A stretch of DNA of 15,211 nucleotides from an uncultured Oscillospiraceae bacterium (GCA_905236265.1 CAJOOV010000147.1:1-15211); one strand, 5' to 3'. Shown: positions 1 to 6,851, counted from the stretch's first letter. Numbers and translations: made by a program. The notes: a model not told the origin generated them from the sequence alone.

Positions 1-611
1 ACACTCTCAAGGGACTGCACCAAAAGGGACATATACTCATAGATATAGAATACGGAGTGGAGGTTGCGGTATTCATAGGGCAGGAGATTCATGTCGTAGA
101 AGGTTTCCAAAACCTCCTTTGCCCACTGGAAATCCTTTTCCAGCACCTCGATTCTGTCCCTGCTGCGGGTGAGAAGGGTCTGGGCGTCTGCGGTATCCAT
201 CTCCAGAGGAAGCGCCGCAGCCGCAGGGCTTGTTTCCGGCGATGGACGGCGGGTGGAGACGGTGTCCGAATTGATGGACGACACAAGCCCCCAGACAAGA
301 AAGAGAACCAGCCCCAGAAAGAGGTAAATATACGCCGTATAGTTATGGGGTGTGTCGTTGAGAAGATCAGAGACGAAAACCCATACCTCCCATGCGATAA
401 AGGAGACAAAGAAGAGAATCCAGAGGACGTTGCCCAGCTTACTGCCAATCACGCCGCTGGAGGTTTTTTTCTTTTCAATGGGAAAGGAGAGCCGCTGATA
501 CAGCAGGGCGTTGCGGTCTTTTTCCCGGCGGAGCCTCTTCTTGATCTCGTGCAGGGCAAGCTCCAGATCTCTCACATCCCGCAGATATATCAATTCAGCC
601 GAACGATCCAT
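1..611 (-). CDS. Hypothetical two-span membrane protein with coiled coils (3' end cut by the window edge)
   Basis: I do not recognise this protein. The frame is open from an ATG at 611 to the window edge, giving 203 residues without a stop, so the C-terminus is missing. The N-terminus (residues 4-45) is highly charged and helical (RDLELALHEIKKRLRREKD). Two hydrophobic stretches follow at about 60-82 and 93-111, separated by a short polar loop (NDTPHN). A Pro/Ala/Ser-rich linker (118-138) leads to a second amphipathic helix (143-172) and an aromatic-rich segment (YEYRNLHSVFYIYEYMS, 179-195). The likely topology is a membrane hairpin with both helical ends in the cytoplasm. The start is supported by a GGAGG ribosome site six bases upstream and a near-perfect sigma-A promoter. 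It diverges from the cysE-cysS operon. No function is assigned; the reading frame itself is well supported. Confidence 0.75.
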   Translation of the reverse strand, partial: MDRSAELIYLRDVRDLELALHEIKKRLRREKDRNALLYQRLSFPIEKKKTSSGVIGSKLGNVLWILFFVSFIAWEVWVFVSDLLNDTPHNYTAYIYLFLGLVLFLVWGLVSSINSDTVSTRRPSPETSPAAAALPLEMDTADAQTLLTRSRDRIEVLEKDFQWAKEVLETFYDMNLLPYEYRNLHSVFYIYEYMSLLVQSLES

Positions 612-653
612 GCACGCCCTCCCCCTCTGAAAAGATAAAACACTACCGTATAT

Positions 654-682
654 ATTATATCTGATTTTCAAAAGACAGTCAA
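654..682 (-). promoter_or_regulatory. Sigma-A promoter of the membrane-protein gene
   Basis: On the minus strand, TTGACT (682-677) is followed by a 17-base spacer and TATAAT (659-654). That is 5/6 and 6/6 matches to consensus at ideal spacing. It predicts a start near 647 and a leader of about 36 bases before the ATG at 611. Confidence 0.85.
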
Positions 683-748
683 TATAGGGGGAAAAATAGT
701 GAGAGATATGATTCCGCAGGAAATCTCCGGCGGGCAGGACGGGAAATG

Positions 749-777
749 TTGACAGGCCGCCGCCGGCATGATAATAT
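749..777 (+). promoter_or_regulatory. Promoter of the cysE-cysS T-box transcript
   Basis: A perfect -35 TTGACA (749-754) is followed after 17 bases by TAATAT (772-777). GATAAT at 770-775 is an alternative -10 with a short 15-base spacer. The transcript would begin near 784, at the start of the T-box leader. About 66 bases separate this -35 from that of the divergent membrane-protein gene. Confidence 0.75.
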
Positions 778-783
778 AAAGCA

Positions 784-1063
784 GTTGTAACAACAGCTTA
801 GCGGGCTGATTATGATGGATAACAGAGAGATTTCGCAAAATGCGTGAATTGCTGCGTTGAAGGGGAAGAGTAGCACAGCGCCGACCGGCAGAGAGGACGG
901 GTCATCGGGTGAAAGCCTGTCCGGGTACGGGTTGTGGGAAGTGCGCCCCGGAGCGGGAGGGCAATGCCTCCGGTGGAGCCGCCGTTACCGGCCTTGAGTG
1001 AGAAATGAGAGTGGAACCGCGGATTATGACCGCCTCTTGCAGTGGTGCAGGAGGCGTTTTTTT
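784..1063 (+). promoter_or_regulatory. Cysteine-specific T-box riboswitch leader
   Basis: The RNA senses uncharged tRNA-Cys and permits readthrough into cysE-cysS. The T-box element is at 1008-1021 (AGAGTGGAACCGCG). An antiterminator can be drawn: AGAG (1008-1011) pairs with CTCT (1034-1037) and GCGG (1019-1022) with CCGC (1030-1033), leaving the canonical seven-base bulge TGGAACC (1012-1018). The bulge begins TGGA, complementary to a tRNA ending UCCA, which fits the U73 discriminator known for tRNA-Cys. In Stem I, GAATTGCTGCG (846-856) carries two overlapping candidate TGC specifier triplets, at 850-852 and 853-855; both are Cys codons, and the second is followed by a purine, as is usual. 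The antiterminator shares 1031-1037 with the terminator stem, giving the expected mutually exclusive switch. Stem I was not folded in full, so its boundaries are approximate. Confidence 0.93.
1031..1063 (+). terminator. Intrinsic terminator of the T-box switch
   Basis: An 11-bp stem pairs 1031-1041 with 1046-1056 (one G-U pair), closes a GTGG loop and is followed by seven T (1057-1063). It overlaps the 3' arm of the antiterminator and lies 16 bases before the cysE start, so it is the regulated terminator of the leader. Confidence 0.93.
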
Positions 1064-1079
1064 GTTTGGAGCGTGAGAC

Positions 1080-1763
1080 ATGTTTCGTTATCTGAATGAG
1101 ACCCTCGAGGCATATCAGGCCAGAGATCCCGCCGCCCGGAGCAAGCTGGAGGTTTTCCTGCTCTATCCCGGCGTGCGTGCCACTATCGACCATCAGCTCG
1201 CCCATTTCCTCCATACCCACCACATGCCCTTTCTGGGCAGGGCGGTGAGCCAGATTGCCCGCTTCTGGACGGGCATCGAGATTCACCCCGGCGCAAGGAT
1301 CGGCAGGCGGCTGGTGATTGACCACGGCATGGGCATCGTCATCGGTGAGACGGCGGAGATCGGAGACGATGTACTGCTCTATCAGGGAGTCACGCTGGGG
1401 GGCACCGGCAAGGATCAGGGCAAGCGCCATCCCACTATCGGCAATAACGTGCTCATCGGTTCCGGCGCCAGAGTGCTGGGCCCCTTCACTGTGGGAGACG
1501 GCGCCAGAATTGCGGCGAATGCCGTGGTGCTGCGGGAGGTGCCCCCGGATTCCACCGCCGTGGGCGTGCCCGCCCATATCGTGAAGGTGGCAGGGCAGCG
1601 GGTGGCCTTTGCCAGCAGCGTTGACCAGATTCACATCACCGACCCGGTGAACGAGACGATGAAATCCCTGCTCTCCCGTGTGGAGTTTCTGGAGCGGGAG
1701 CTGGACCACCGTAAGGGCATGGACTATGAAAAGCTGAAAAACCACGCAAAGGAGGAGACATAA
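1080..1763 (+). CDS. cysE: Serine O-acetyltransferase
   Basis: CysE transfers acetyl from acetyl-CoA to L-serine, giving O-acetylserine, the carbon acceptor for sulfide in cysteine synthesis. At 227 residues it is the short Firmicutes form, with a reduced N-terminal helical domain compared with the roughly 270-residue enterobacterial enzyme. From about residue 68 the left-handed beta-helix hexapeptide repeats are clear (IHPGARIG, IGETAEIGDDV, GNNVLIGSGARVLG). The conserved Asp-His pair is D81-H82 (VIDHGMGIVIGE). The GGTGKDQGKRHPTIG segment (107-121) carries the other active-site His, H117. Beyond the helix there is an extra tail of about 50 residues with a charged C-terminal helix. GGAG at 1068-1071 sits eight bases before the ATG. 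The stop abuts the cysS start, so the two are translationally coupled behind the Cys T-box. Confidence 0.95.
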   Translation: MFRYLNETLEAYQARDPAARSKLEVFLLYPGVRATIDHQLAHFLHTHHMPFLGRAVSQIARFWTGIEIHPGARIGRRLVIDHGMGIVIGETAEIGDDVLLYQGVTLGGTGKDQGKRHPTIGNNVLIGSGARVLGPFTVGDGARIAANAVVLREVPPDSTAVGVPAHIVKVAGQRVAFASSVDQIHITDPVNETMKSLLSRVEFLERELDHRKGMDYEKLKNHAKEET

Positions 1764-3164
1764 ATGGAAATTTATAATTCAATGACCCGGCGCAAGGAGG
1801 AGTTTGTGCCCATCGAGGAGGGAAAGGTGAAGATGTACGCCTGCGGCCCCACGGTGTACAATCTCATCCATGTGGGCAACGCCCGTCCCATCATTCTCTT
1901 CGACGTGCTGCGCCGCTATCTGGAATACAGGGGCTATGAGGTCACCTTTGTCCAGAACTTTACAGACGTGGACGACAAGATCATCAAGCGTGCCAACGAG
2001 GAGGGCATCACCTCTCAGCAGGTGGCGGAGAAGTACATTCAGGAGTATTTCACCGATGCAAAGGGTCTGGGCGTGCGCCCTGCCACCATCCACCCCAAGG
2101 CCACGGAGACAATGGACGAGATCATAGCCTTTGTCCAGACGCTGATAGAAAAGGGCTATGCCTATGCGGTGCCCAGCGGGGACGTGTACTACCGCACCCT
2201 GAAATTCAAGGGCTATGGAAAGCTGTCCCACCAGCCCATTGAGGATCTGCAGTCCGGCGCCCGCATTGACATTAACGACGAGAAGGAGAACCCGTTGGAC
2301 TTTGCCCTTTGGAAGGCCGCCAAGCCCGGCGAGCCCTACTGGGATTCCCCTTGGGGTCAGGGAAGGCCGGGCTGGCACATTGAGTGCTCTGCCATGAACC
2401 GGAAGTTTCTGGGTCCCACCATTGACATCCACTGCGGCGGTGAGGATCTGCAGTTCCCCCACCACGAGAACGAGATCGCCCAGTCCGAGGCGGCAAACGG
2501 GGTGCCCTTTGCCCACTACTGGATGCACAACGGCTTTCTGAATATCGACAACAAAAAAATGTCCAAATCGCTGGGCAACTTCTTCACCGTGCGGGATGCC
2601 GCCGCAGTCTATGGCTATGAGCCGATTCGTATGTTTATGCTCTCTGCCCACTACCGCACGCCCCTGAACTATTCCAGAGAGTCTCTGGAGCAGGCGCAGG
2701 CGGCGCTGGAGCGGCTGTATACGGCCAAGGATAACCTGACCTTCCTTGCGGACAACGGCGCACAGGGCGGCCCCAACGCCGCTGAACAGGCGGTTTTGGA
2801 GCAGGCGGACAGCTTCCGGGAGCGGTTTGACGCCGCCATGGACGATGATTTCAACACTGCAGACGCTGTCTCTGTGCTGTTTGAGGTGGTTCGAGCCGCC
2901 AATAAGGCCGTGGGGGAGGAGCCTACCAGAGAAGGCGCCGCTGCCCTGCTGAAGCTGGTGCTGGAATTTACCGACGTTCTGGGTCTGCTCTACGGCAGGG
3001 AGGAGGAGAGTCTGGACGACAAGGTGGAGGCGCTCATTGCCCAGCGCCAGCAGGCGAGAAAGGAGCGCAACTGGGCGGAGGCCGACCGCATCCGGGACGA
3101 GCTGAAGGCAATGGGCATCACCCTGATGGACACCAAACAGGGCGTGCAGTGGAAAAAGGACTGA
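1764..3164 (+). CDS. cysS: Cysteinyl-tRNA synthetase
   Basis: This class I synthetase charges tRNA-Cys in the cytoplasm. The 466-residue length is normal. The HIGH-type signature is HVGN at 36-39 (CGPTVYNLIHVGNARP) and KMSKS is at 265-269. The zinc site is intact: C27, C208 (HIECSAM), H233 and E237 (FPHHENEIAQSEA), matching the positions known from the E. coli enzyme. The DALR helical and C-terminal anticodon-binding regions follow, ending in the helix DRIRDELKAMGITLMDTKQG. The ATG directly follows the cysE TAA, and the ribosome site AAAGGAGGA (about 1747-1755) lies inside the cysE end. Placing cysteine synthesis and tRNA-Cys charging on one T-box transcript means both rise when tRNA-Cys is uncharged. 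Confidence 0.98.
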   Translation: MEIYNSMTRRKEEFVPIEEGKVKMYACGPTVYNLIHVGNARPIILFDVLRRYLEYRGYEVTFVQNFTDVDDKIIKRANEEGITSQQVAEKYIQEYFTDAKGLGVRPATIHPKATETMDEIIAFVQTLIEKGYAYAVPSGDVYYRTLKFKGYGKLSHQPIEDLQSGARIDINDEKENPLDFALWKAAKPGEPYWDSPWGQGRPGWHIECSAMNRKFLGPTIDIHCGGEDLQFPHHENEIAQSEAANGVPFAHYWMHNGFLNIDNKKMSKSLGNFFTVRDAAAVYGYEPIRMFMLSAHYRTPLNYSRESLEQAQAALERLYTAKDNLTFLADNGAQGGPNAAEQAVLEQADSFRERFDAAMDDDFNTADAVSVLFEVVRAANKAVGEEPTREGAAALLKLVLEFTDVLGLLYGREEESLDDKVEALIAQRQQARKERNWAEADRIRDELKAMGITLMDTKQGVQWKKD

Positions 3165-3181
3165 TACAAGTATTTTGCGAA

Positions 3182-3205
3182 ATGCGCTCACGGAGCGTTC
3201 CGCAT
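3182..3205 (+). other. Small imperfect hairpin downstream of cysS
   Basis: CGCTC (3185-3189) pairs with GAGCG (3193-3197) around an ACG loop, and ATGCG (3182-3186) can alternatively pair with CGCAT (3201-3205). No proper T-run follows (TTCC), so on its own it is a weak terminator. It may act with the stronger hairpin just beyond. Confidence 0.35.
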
Positions 3206-3219
3206 ATAGCAGCAGGAAA

Positions 3220-3247
3220 GGGGCTGTCTCACTTGCGAGACAGCCCC
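3220..3247. terminator. Strong hairpin between convergent cysS and metH, probable bidirectional terminator
   Basis: An 11-bp perfect stem (GGGGCTGTCTC at 3220-3230 with GAGACAGCCCC at 3237-3247) closes a six-base loop. It lies between the cysS stop (3164) and the metH stop (3265). Downstream on the minus strand comes TTTCCT and on the plus strand CTTGTC, so neither side has a long U-tract. Position and stem strength argue for termination or 3'-end protection of both transcripts, better on the minus strand. Confidence 0.7.
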
Positions 3248-3264
3248 CTTGTCGTATATCCTGC

Positions 3265-5625
3265 TTACCCCAGCACCTCTTTTGCGATCATAGCGCTCTC
3301 ACGGGCATCCTTTGCGTAGAAATCAGCCCCGATCTCTCTGGCATACTCCGGCGTGAGCACAGCCCCGCCCACCATCACCTTGCACTCGTGCCCGCTCTCC
3401 CGCAGGGCACGGATGGTTCTTGCCATACTCTCCACGGTGGTGGTCATGAGGGCGGACAGCCCCACCAGCTTCACATCCTCCCGGATGGCGGTCTCCACCA
3501 CCCGCTGCACCGGCACATCCCTGCCCAGATCAATCACCCGGTAGCCGTAGTTTTCCAGAATGACCCGGACGATATTCTTGCCGATGTCGTGGATGTCCCC
3601 CTCCACGGTAGCCAGCAGAATCTTCCCCCGGCTGATGCGCGCTCCGCCCTTGGACAGGATGGCCTCCCGAATCACCTCAAACGCCTCGCAGGAGGCGTTG
3701 GCGGAGTTGATGAGCTGGGGGAGAAAGATTTCCTGACGTTCATACCGCTCTCCCACGGCGTCCAGCGCCGGTATCAGCACATTGTTTACAATCTCCATCT
3801 CATCCATGGTGCGCAAAAGCTCCCCGGTGAGACGGCGGCACTCCGCCCCCAGACCCTTGGCAATGGCAGAGGGCAGATCGCTCTCCCCGGCGGCGGGGAC
3901 AGGGGCAGGGGCAGGGGAGACATTGCGGAAGCGCTCAATATATGCCTCTGCGTCCCTGTCCTCCCCGGAGAGCACCCGGAAGGCGGAGACAGCGTCCATG
4001 ATCTGCTTCTGGTTGGGGTTGACAATGGGCAGATCAAGGCCGCAGGTCATGGCCTGCGTGAGAAACGTCCCGGTGAGAACCAGCCGCTCCGGAAGCCCGA
4101 AGGAGATATTGCTCACCCCCAGAACGGTGTGCAGCCCCAACTCCTCCTTCACCATCCTCACCGCCCGCAGGGTCTCCACTGCCTGCGCCTGCTGGGCGGA
4201 CACGGTGAGGGTGAGGCAGTCAATCAGCACGTCCTGTCTGGGAATGCCGTAGGACAGGGCGGCGTCCAGAATCCGCCGGGCAATGGCAAAGCGGTCCTCT
4301 GCGCTCTGGGGTATGCCGTTTTCATCCATGGTCAGCCCCACCACGGCTGCGCCGTATTTCCCCGCAATGGGCAGCACGGCATCCAGCACCTCTGCCTTTC
4401 CGTTGACGGAGTTGACGATTGCCTTACCGTGATACCGCCGAAGACCCGCCTCAATGGCCTTGGGGTTGGAGGAGTCAATCTGCAAGGGCAGCGCCACCAT
4501 GGACTGCACAGCGTCCACCACTGCCTCCATCATGGCAGGCTCGTCCACCCCCGGCAGTCCCACATTGATGTCCAGAATGTCCGCCCCGGCCTCCTGCTGT
4601 TCGATGGCCTGATTCAGGATATAGTTGAGATCGCCCTCCCGCAGCGCCTGCTGAAAGCGCTTTTTTCCCGTGGGATTGATTCGCTCTCCGATGACCCGCA
4701 CGCCGTCCAGCGCCACGGCATGGGAGGCGCAGCATACCCCCTGCCTTGTCACCGCCGGGCGCTGCGCCGGAGACAGGGGAGAGAGCACGCCCTTCAGAGC
4801 GGCGAGAAAGGCGGGATTTGTGCCGCAGCATCCCCCCAGATAGCCAGCGCCCAGCGGGAGGAAGGCGGACATCTGAAGGGCGAACTCCTCCGGGGTGATG
4901 TGGTACTGATTGGTCTCCGGGTCAGGCAGTCCGGCGTTGGGCTTGACGATGAGAGGCAGGGAGGTCCACTGTGCCAGCTCCTCCACCAGCGGCAGAACCT
5001 CACGGGGGCCCAGGGAGCAGTTGATTCCCACGGCATCCACCCCCAGCCCCTCCAGCGTCAGCGCCATAGCGGGGACGGTGCAGCCGGTGAAGGTGCGCCG
5101 GTTCTCCTCAAAGGTCATGGTGACAAATACAGGAAGGGAGCTGTGTTCCTTTGCCGCAAGCACTCCGGCACGCACCTCCCCCAGATCGGACATGGTCTCA
5201 AAAACCACCAGATCCGCCCCGGCCTGCGCCCCGGCCTCCACCATCTCCTGAAAGATACGGTAGGCATCGTCGAAAGACAGCGTGCCCAGCGGCTCCAGCA
5301 GCTCTCCGATGGGGCCGATGTCCAGCGCCACCCAGGCCGCCGTGCCCCTTGCGGCATTGCGGGCAAGGCGCACTGCCTGAGCGATGACCTGACCGGGGGT
5401 ATAGCCGGAGCCGGAGAGCTTTCGGGCGTTTGCGCCAAAGGTGTTGGTGTAGATGATACTGCTCCCGGCTTCAATATAGCTTTTATGAATGGCTGTTACC
5501 GTCTCCGGGGCGGTGAAGCAGAGCAGCTCCGGCCTGCGGCCAAGCTCCAATCCGGCACGGAGCAGCTCCGTGCCCATGGCACCGTCCAGCAGAACAGGGG
5601 GCGGGGAAGAGATCAAATCAGACAC
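3265..5625 (-). CDS. metH: Cobalamin-dependent methionine synthase core, lacking the reactivation domain
   Basis: MetH moves a methyl group from methyltetrahydrofolate through cob(I)alamin to homocysteine. Domains in order: homocysteine S-methyltransferase (about 1-290; LLDGAMGTELL, with zinc cysteines in GINCS near 201 and GGCCG near 266); pterin-binding barrel (about 310-560; GERINPTG near 315, ADILDINVGLPG, QIDSS); cobalamin cap helices (about 575-650); and the B12-binding Rossmann domain (about 660-786), with the DIHDIG motif near 676-681 giving the His that ligates cobalt. The protein stops there, at 786 residues, without the C-terminal AdoMet reactivation domain of the roughly 1230-residue E. 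coli enzyme. That function is encoded by the preceding gene, which overlaps it by eight bases. The start is the GTG at 5625, with AAGGAGG eight bases upstream; an in-frame extension to 5706 has no such site. Confidence 0.95.
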   Translation of the reverse strand: MSDLISSPPPVLLDGAMGTELLRAGLELGRRPELLCFTAPETVTAIHKSYIEAGSSIIYTNTFGANARKLSGSGYTPGQVIAQAVRLARNAARGTAAWVALDIGPIGELLEPLGTLSFDDAYRIFQEMVEAGAQAGADLVVFETMSDLGEVRAGVLAAKEHSSLPVFVTMTFEENRRTFTGCTVPAMALTLEGLGVDAVGINCSLGPREVLPLVEELAQWTSLPLIVKPNAGLPDPETNQYHITPEEFALQMSAFLPLGAGYLGGCCGTNPAFLAALKGVLSPLSPAQRPAVTRQGVCCASHAVALDGVRVIGERINPTGKKRFQQALREGDLNYILNQAIEQQEAGADILDINVGLPGVDEPAMMEAVVDAVQSMVALPLQIDSSNPKAIEAGLRRYHGKAIVNSVNGKAEVLDAVLPIAGKYGAAVVGLTMDENGIPQSAEDRFAIARRILDAALSYGIPRQDVLIDCLTLTVSAQQAQAVETLRAVRMVKEELGLHTVLGVSNISFGLPERLVLTGTFLTQAMTCGLDLPIVNPNQKQIMDAVSAFRVLSGEDRDAEAYIERFRNVSPAPAPVPAAGESDLPSAIAKGLGAECRRLTGELLRTMDEMEIVNNVLIPALDAVGERYERQEIFLPQLINSANASCEAFEVIREAILSKGGARISRGKILLATVEGDIHDIGKNIVRVILENYGYRVIDLGRDVPVQRVVETAIREDVKLVGLSALMTTTVESMARTIRALRESGHECKVMVGGAVLTPEYAREIGADFYAKDARESAMIAKEVLG

Positions 5626-6280
5626 AGGAATTGCCTCCTTTGCGAAATGGGCAGCTCTGGAACATGGAGCAGCCCCGGCAGCCATCCTCCCGCCGGGAAA
5701 CGGCACGGCGGGACAGCCCCAGTACCGCGGTGACGGATTTCCGGGGAATCATCAGCCCGGTGGGGGAGAGAGTCAGCCCTATGCGCCGCTGTGCGTCCAG
5801 CAGCTCACACAGCTCCCGCTGGTGGCTCAGGGGCAGATCGCCGTAGCCGGGACTGAAACGCCCGGTGAGGTGCAGACCATCGCTCGCAAACCGGGTGCGA
5901 AGCGCCGCCTCCAAATCGTTGCACACCGCCTCCACCGCCTCGGAGGCGCAGGCATCCAGCACCGTAGCAAAGGCGAGATCCCGCACCTCCCAGCGCATGA
6001 GAAGCCGTTCTATGTCAGAGCCCAGCGTGACCGCCATGAGTACGGCCTGAGAACATCCGGCAAGGTGCCGGCGAATATCCTCCCCCTGAAGCTCCAGCGC
6101 CGTCTCCCCCACCCGGCTCCCCTGCAGGGGAAAGCAGCGCCAGACGGATTTGGGACGGATGGTGTCCAGCACATGGGCGCAGCCCCGCTCCACCGCCTGC
6201 GTCATAGAGGCGGGGGGCGATGGGGCAGTGCAGCCCAGATAGCGCAGAATCTCCCTCCGGTTTAGCTGCAGCGATGACAT
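5618..6280 (-). CDS. Stand-alone methionine synthase reactivation (AdoMet-binding) protein
   Basis: This 220-residue protein resembles the C-terminal activation domain of MetH, which rebinds inactive cob(II)alamin enzyme and remethylates it using AdoMet and a reductant. The recognisable motif is RFSPGYGDLPL (141-151), the stand-alone version of the R-x-x-x-GY AdoMet-binding segment, followed by LLDAQRRIGLTLSPTGLMIPRKSV (161-182). The middle (VTLGSDIERLL, AFATVLDACASEAVEAVCNDLE) also fits the family. The C-terminus is Cys-rich: C201-x2-C204-x5-C210-x8-C219, which could bind a metal or iron-sulfur cluster; that is inference. GGAGGTGG precedes the ATG at 6280. It is the first gene of the operon and overlaps metH by eight bases, consistent with a split methionine synthase as described in Thermotoga maritima. 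Confidence 0.88.
   Translation of the reverse strand: MSSLQLNRREILRYLGCTAPSPPASMTQAVERGCAHVLDTIRPKSVWRCFPLQGSRVGETALELQGEDIRRHLAGCSQAVLMAVTLGSDIERLLMRWEVRDLAFATVLDACASEAVEAVCNDLEAALRTRFASDGLHLTGRFSPGYGDLPLSHQRELCELLDAQRRIGLTLSPTGLMIPRKSVTAVLGLSRRAVSRREDGCRGCSMFQSCPFRKGGNSCV
5634..5640 (-). promoter_or_regulatory. Ribosome binding site fixing the metH GTG start
   Basis: AAGGAGG on the minus strand (5640-5634), eight bases before GTG at 5625, lies inside the end of the reactivation-protein gene. It supports a GTG start rather than the longer in-frame extension and points to translational coupling. Confidence 0.85.
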
Positions 6281-6383
6281 GAGACCACCTCCGTGGAAAC
6301 ACCGCCGTGATCCTCCGACTGATGGGATTCATCCATAGTGAACCCGGCACAGTGGGGCTGGTTTCGTTGTTTATGACAGTATC

Positions 6384-6411
6384 AGTATAGCGTGTAAATT
6401 CATAAAAGCAA
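6384..6411 (-). promoter_or_regulatory. Promoter of the reactivation protein-metH operon
   Basis: On the minus strand TTGCTT (6411-6406) is followed after 16 bases by TATACT (6389-6384). Transcription would begin near 6377, leaving a leader of about 97 bases. I see no T-box element or S-box core in that leader. The -35 lies just past the terminator of the upstream gene. Confidence 0.65.
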
Positions 6412-6412
6412 G

Positions 6413-6435
6413 AAAAAACCCGGTCAGAGACCGGG
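6413..6435 (-). terminator. Intrinsic terminator of the orphan recombinase-tail gene
   Basis: On the minus strand CCCGGTC and GACCGGG pair (7 bp, TCT loop, 6435-6419), followed by TTTTTT (6418-6413). It begins ten bases after the stop codon at 6445 and ends against the next promoter, so the HTH gene is a monocistronic unit. Confidence 0.92.
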
Positions 6436-6444
6436 AGAAAAGAA

Positions 6445-6768
6445 TCAGTCCTTGGAACGCTCTTTTTCTTCTGTCACCCAGCGCTTAAACGTTCCCGGAG
6501 AAACATTCAGCATCTGGGAGGCGGAACGGGCACTGATCTGTCCGTCTGCGTACATCTCGTACACGCTCTGGAAACGGCGAGGACGCTTCGCTGGGGGACG
6601 GCCCAGACGAACGCCACGCTCACGGGCATTCTGCAGACCTGCCGTCTGCTTCTGCACCAGTAGAGCCCGACGCTCCGCTTCGTCTTCGGCAATGATCGCC
6701 AACACCTGAGAGGAGAGGGTTTCATCGCCAATCAATGCAATGATTCTGTCTTGATTTTCCTGCAACAT
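6445..6768 (-). CDS. Orphan serine-recombinase-tail HTH protein (no catalytic domain)
   Basis: This 107-residue protein matches only the C-terminal third of resolvase/invertase-type serine recombinases. Residues 17-50 (TLSSQVLAIIAEDEAERRALLVQKQTAGLQNARERG) resemble the long dimerisation helix E. Residues 51-60 (RGVRLGRPPA) are the typical arm that contacts the minor groove. Residues 66-98 (FQSVYEMYADGQISARSASQMLNVSPGTFKRWV) form the HTH_7 DNA-binding domain. The catalytic Ser-containing N-domain is absent. It is not a decayed fragment: a perfect -35, a good -10, a ribosome site (AAGGGGGG nine bases before the ATG) and a clean terminator frame it exactly. The likely role is a small DNA-binding regulator or nucleoid-type protein; targets are unknown. 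Autoregulation is possible, since an imperfect dyad (6853-6880) adjoins its promoter. Confidence 0.82.
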   Translation of the reverse strand: MLQENQDRIIALIGDETLSSQVLAIIAEDEAERRALLVQKQTAGLQNARERGVRLGRPPAKRPRRFQSVYEMYADGQISARSASQMLNVSPGTFKRWVTEEKERSKD

Positions 6769-6822
6769 AGGGTTGTTCCCCCCTTCATTTAAAAACGATT
6801 TGCATAACCTCCCTCTATGTTG

Positions 6823-6851
6823 ATTTTATACAAATTCGCTCATTCTGTCAA
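6823..6851 (-). promoter_or_regulatory. Sigma-A promoter of the orphan HTH gene
   Basis: On the minus strand TTGACA (6851-6846) and TAAAAT (6828-6823) are separated by 17 bases. An AT-rich imperfect dyad with CTATT/AATAG ends (6853-6880) lies immediately upstream and could be an UP element or operator. Confidence 0.88.

Noticed and set aside
57..638. Plus-strand open frame of 193 codons near the left edge
   Set aside because: The minus strand here has a promoter, a ribosome site and a continuous frame with two membrane spans; the plus frame has none of these.
1779..3191. Minus-strand open frame of 470 codons opposite cysS
   Set aside because: The sense strand encodes complete CysS with all zinc and nucleotide motifs; the antisense translation shows no family features.
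5626..5706. 27-residue N-terminal extension of MetH
   Set aside because: AAGGAGG at 5640-5634 points to the GTG at 5625, and homocysteine-methyltransferase similarity begins just after it. The extension only reads through the end of the upstream gene.
3175..5733. Plus-strand open frame of 852 codons opposite metH
   Set aside because: It is antisense to an intact, motif-rich metH and its translation is an unbalanced His/Gly/Pro/Gln-rich string with no domains. Long antisense frames are common opposite GC-rich genes.
6262..6336. 24-codon minus-strand ORF overlapping the reactivation-protein start
   Set aside because: There is no ribosome site before its ATG and no recognisable sequence; chance is the simplest explanation.
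6445..6768. Whether the HTH protein marks a mobile element
   Set aside because: No catalytic recombinase domain, terminal inverted repeats, target duplications or cargo genes are visible around it.
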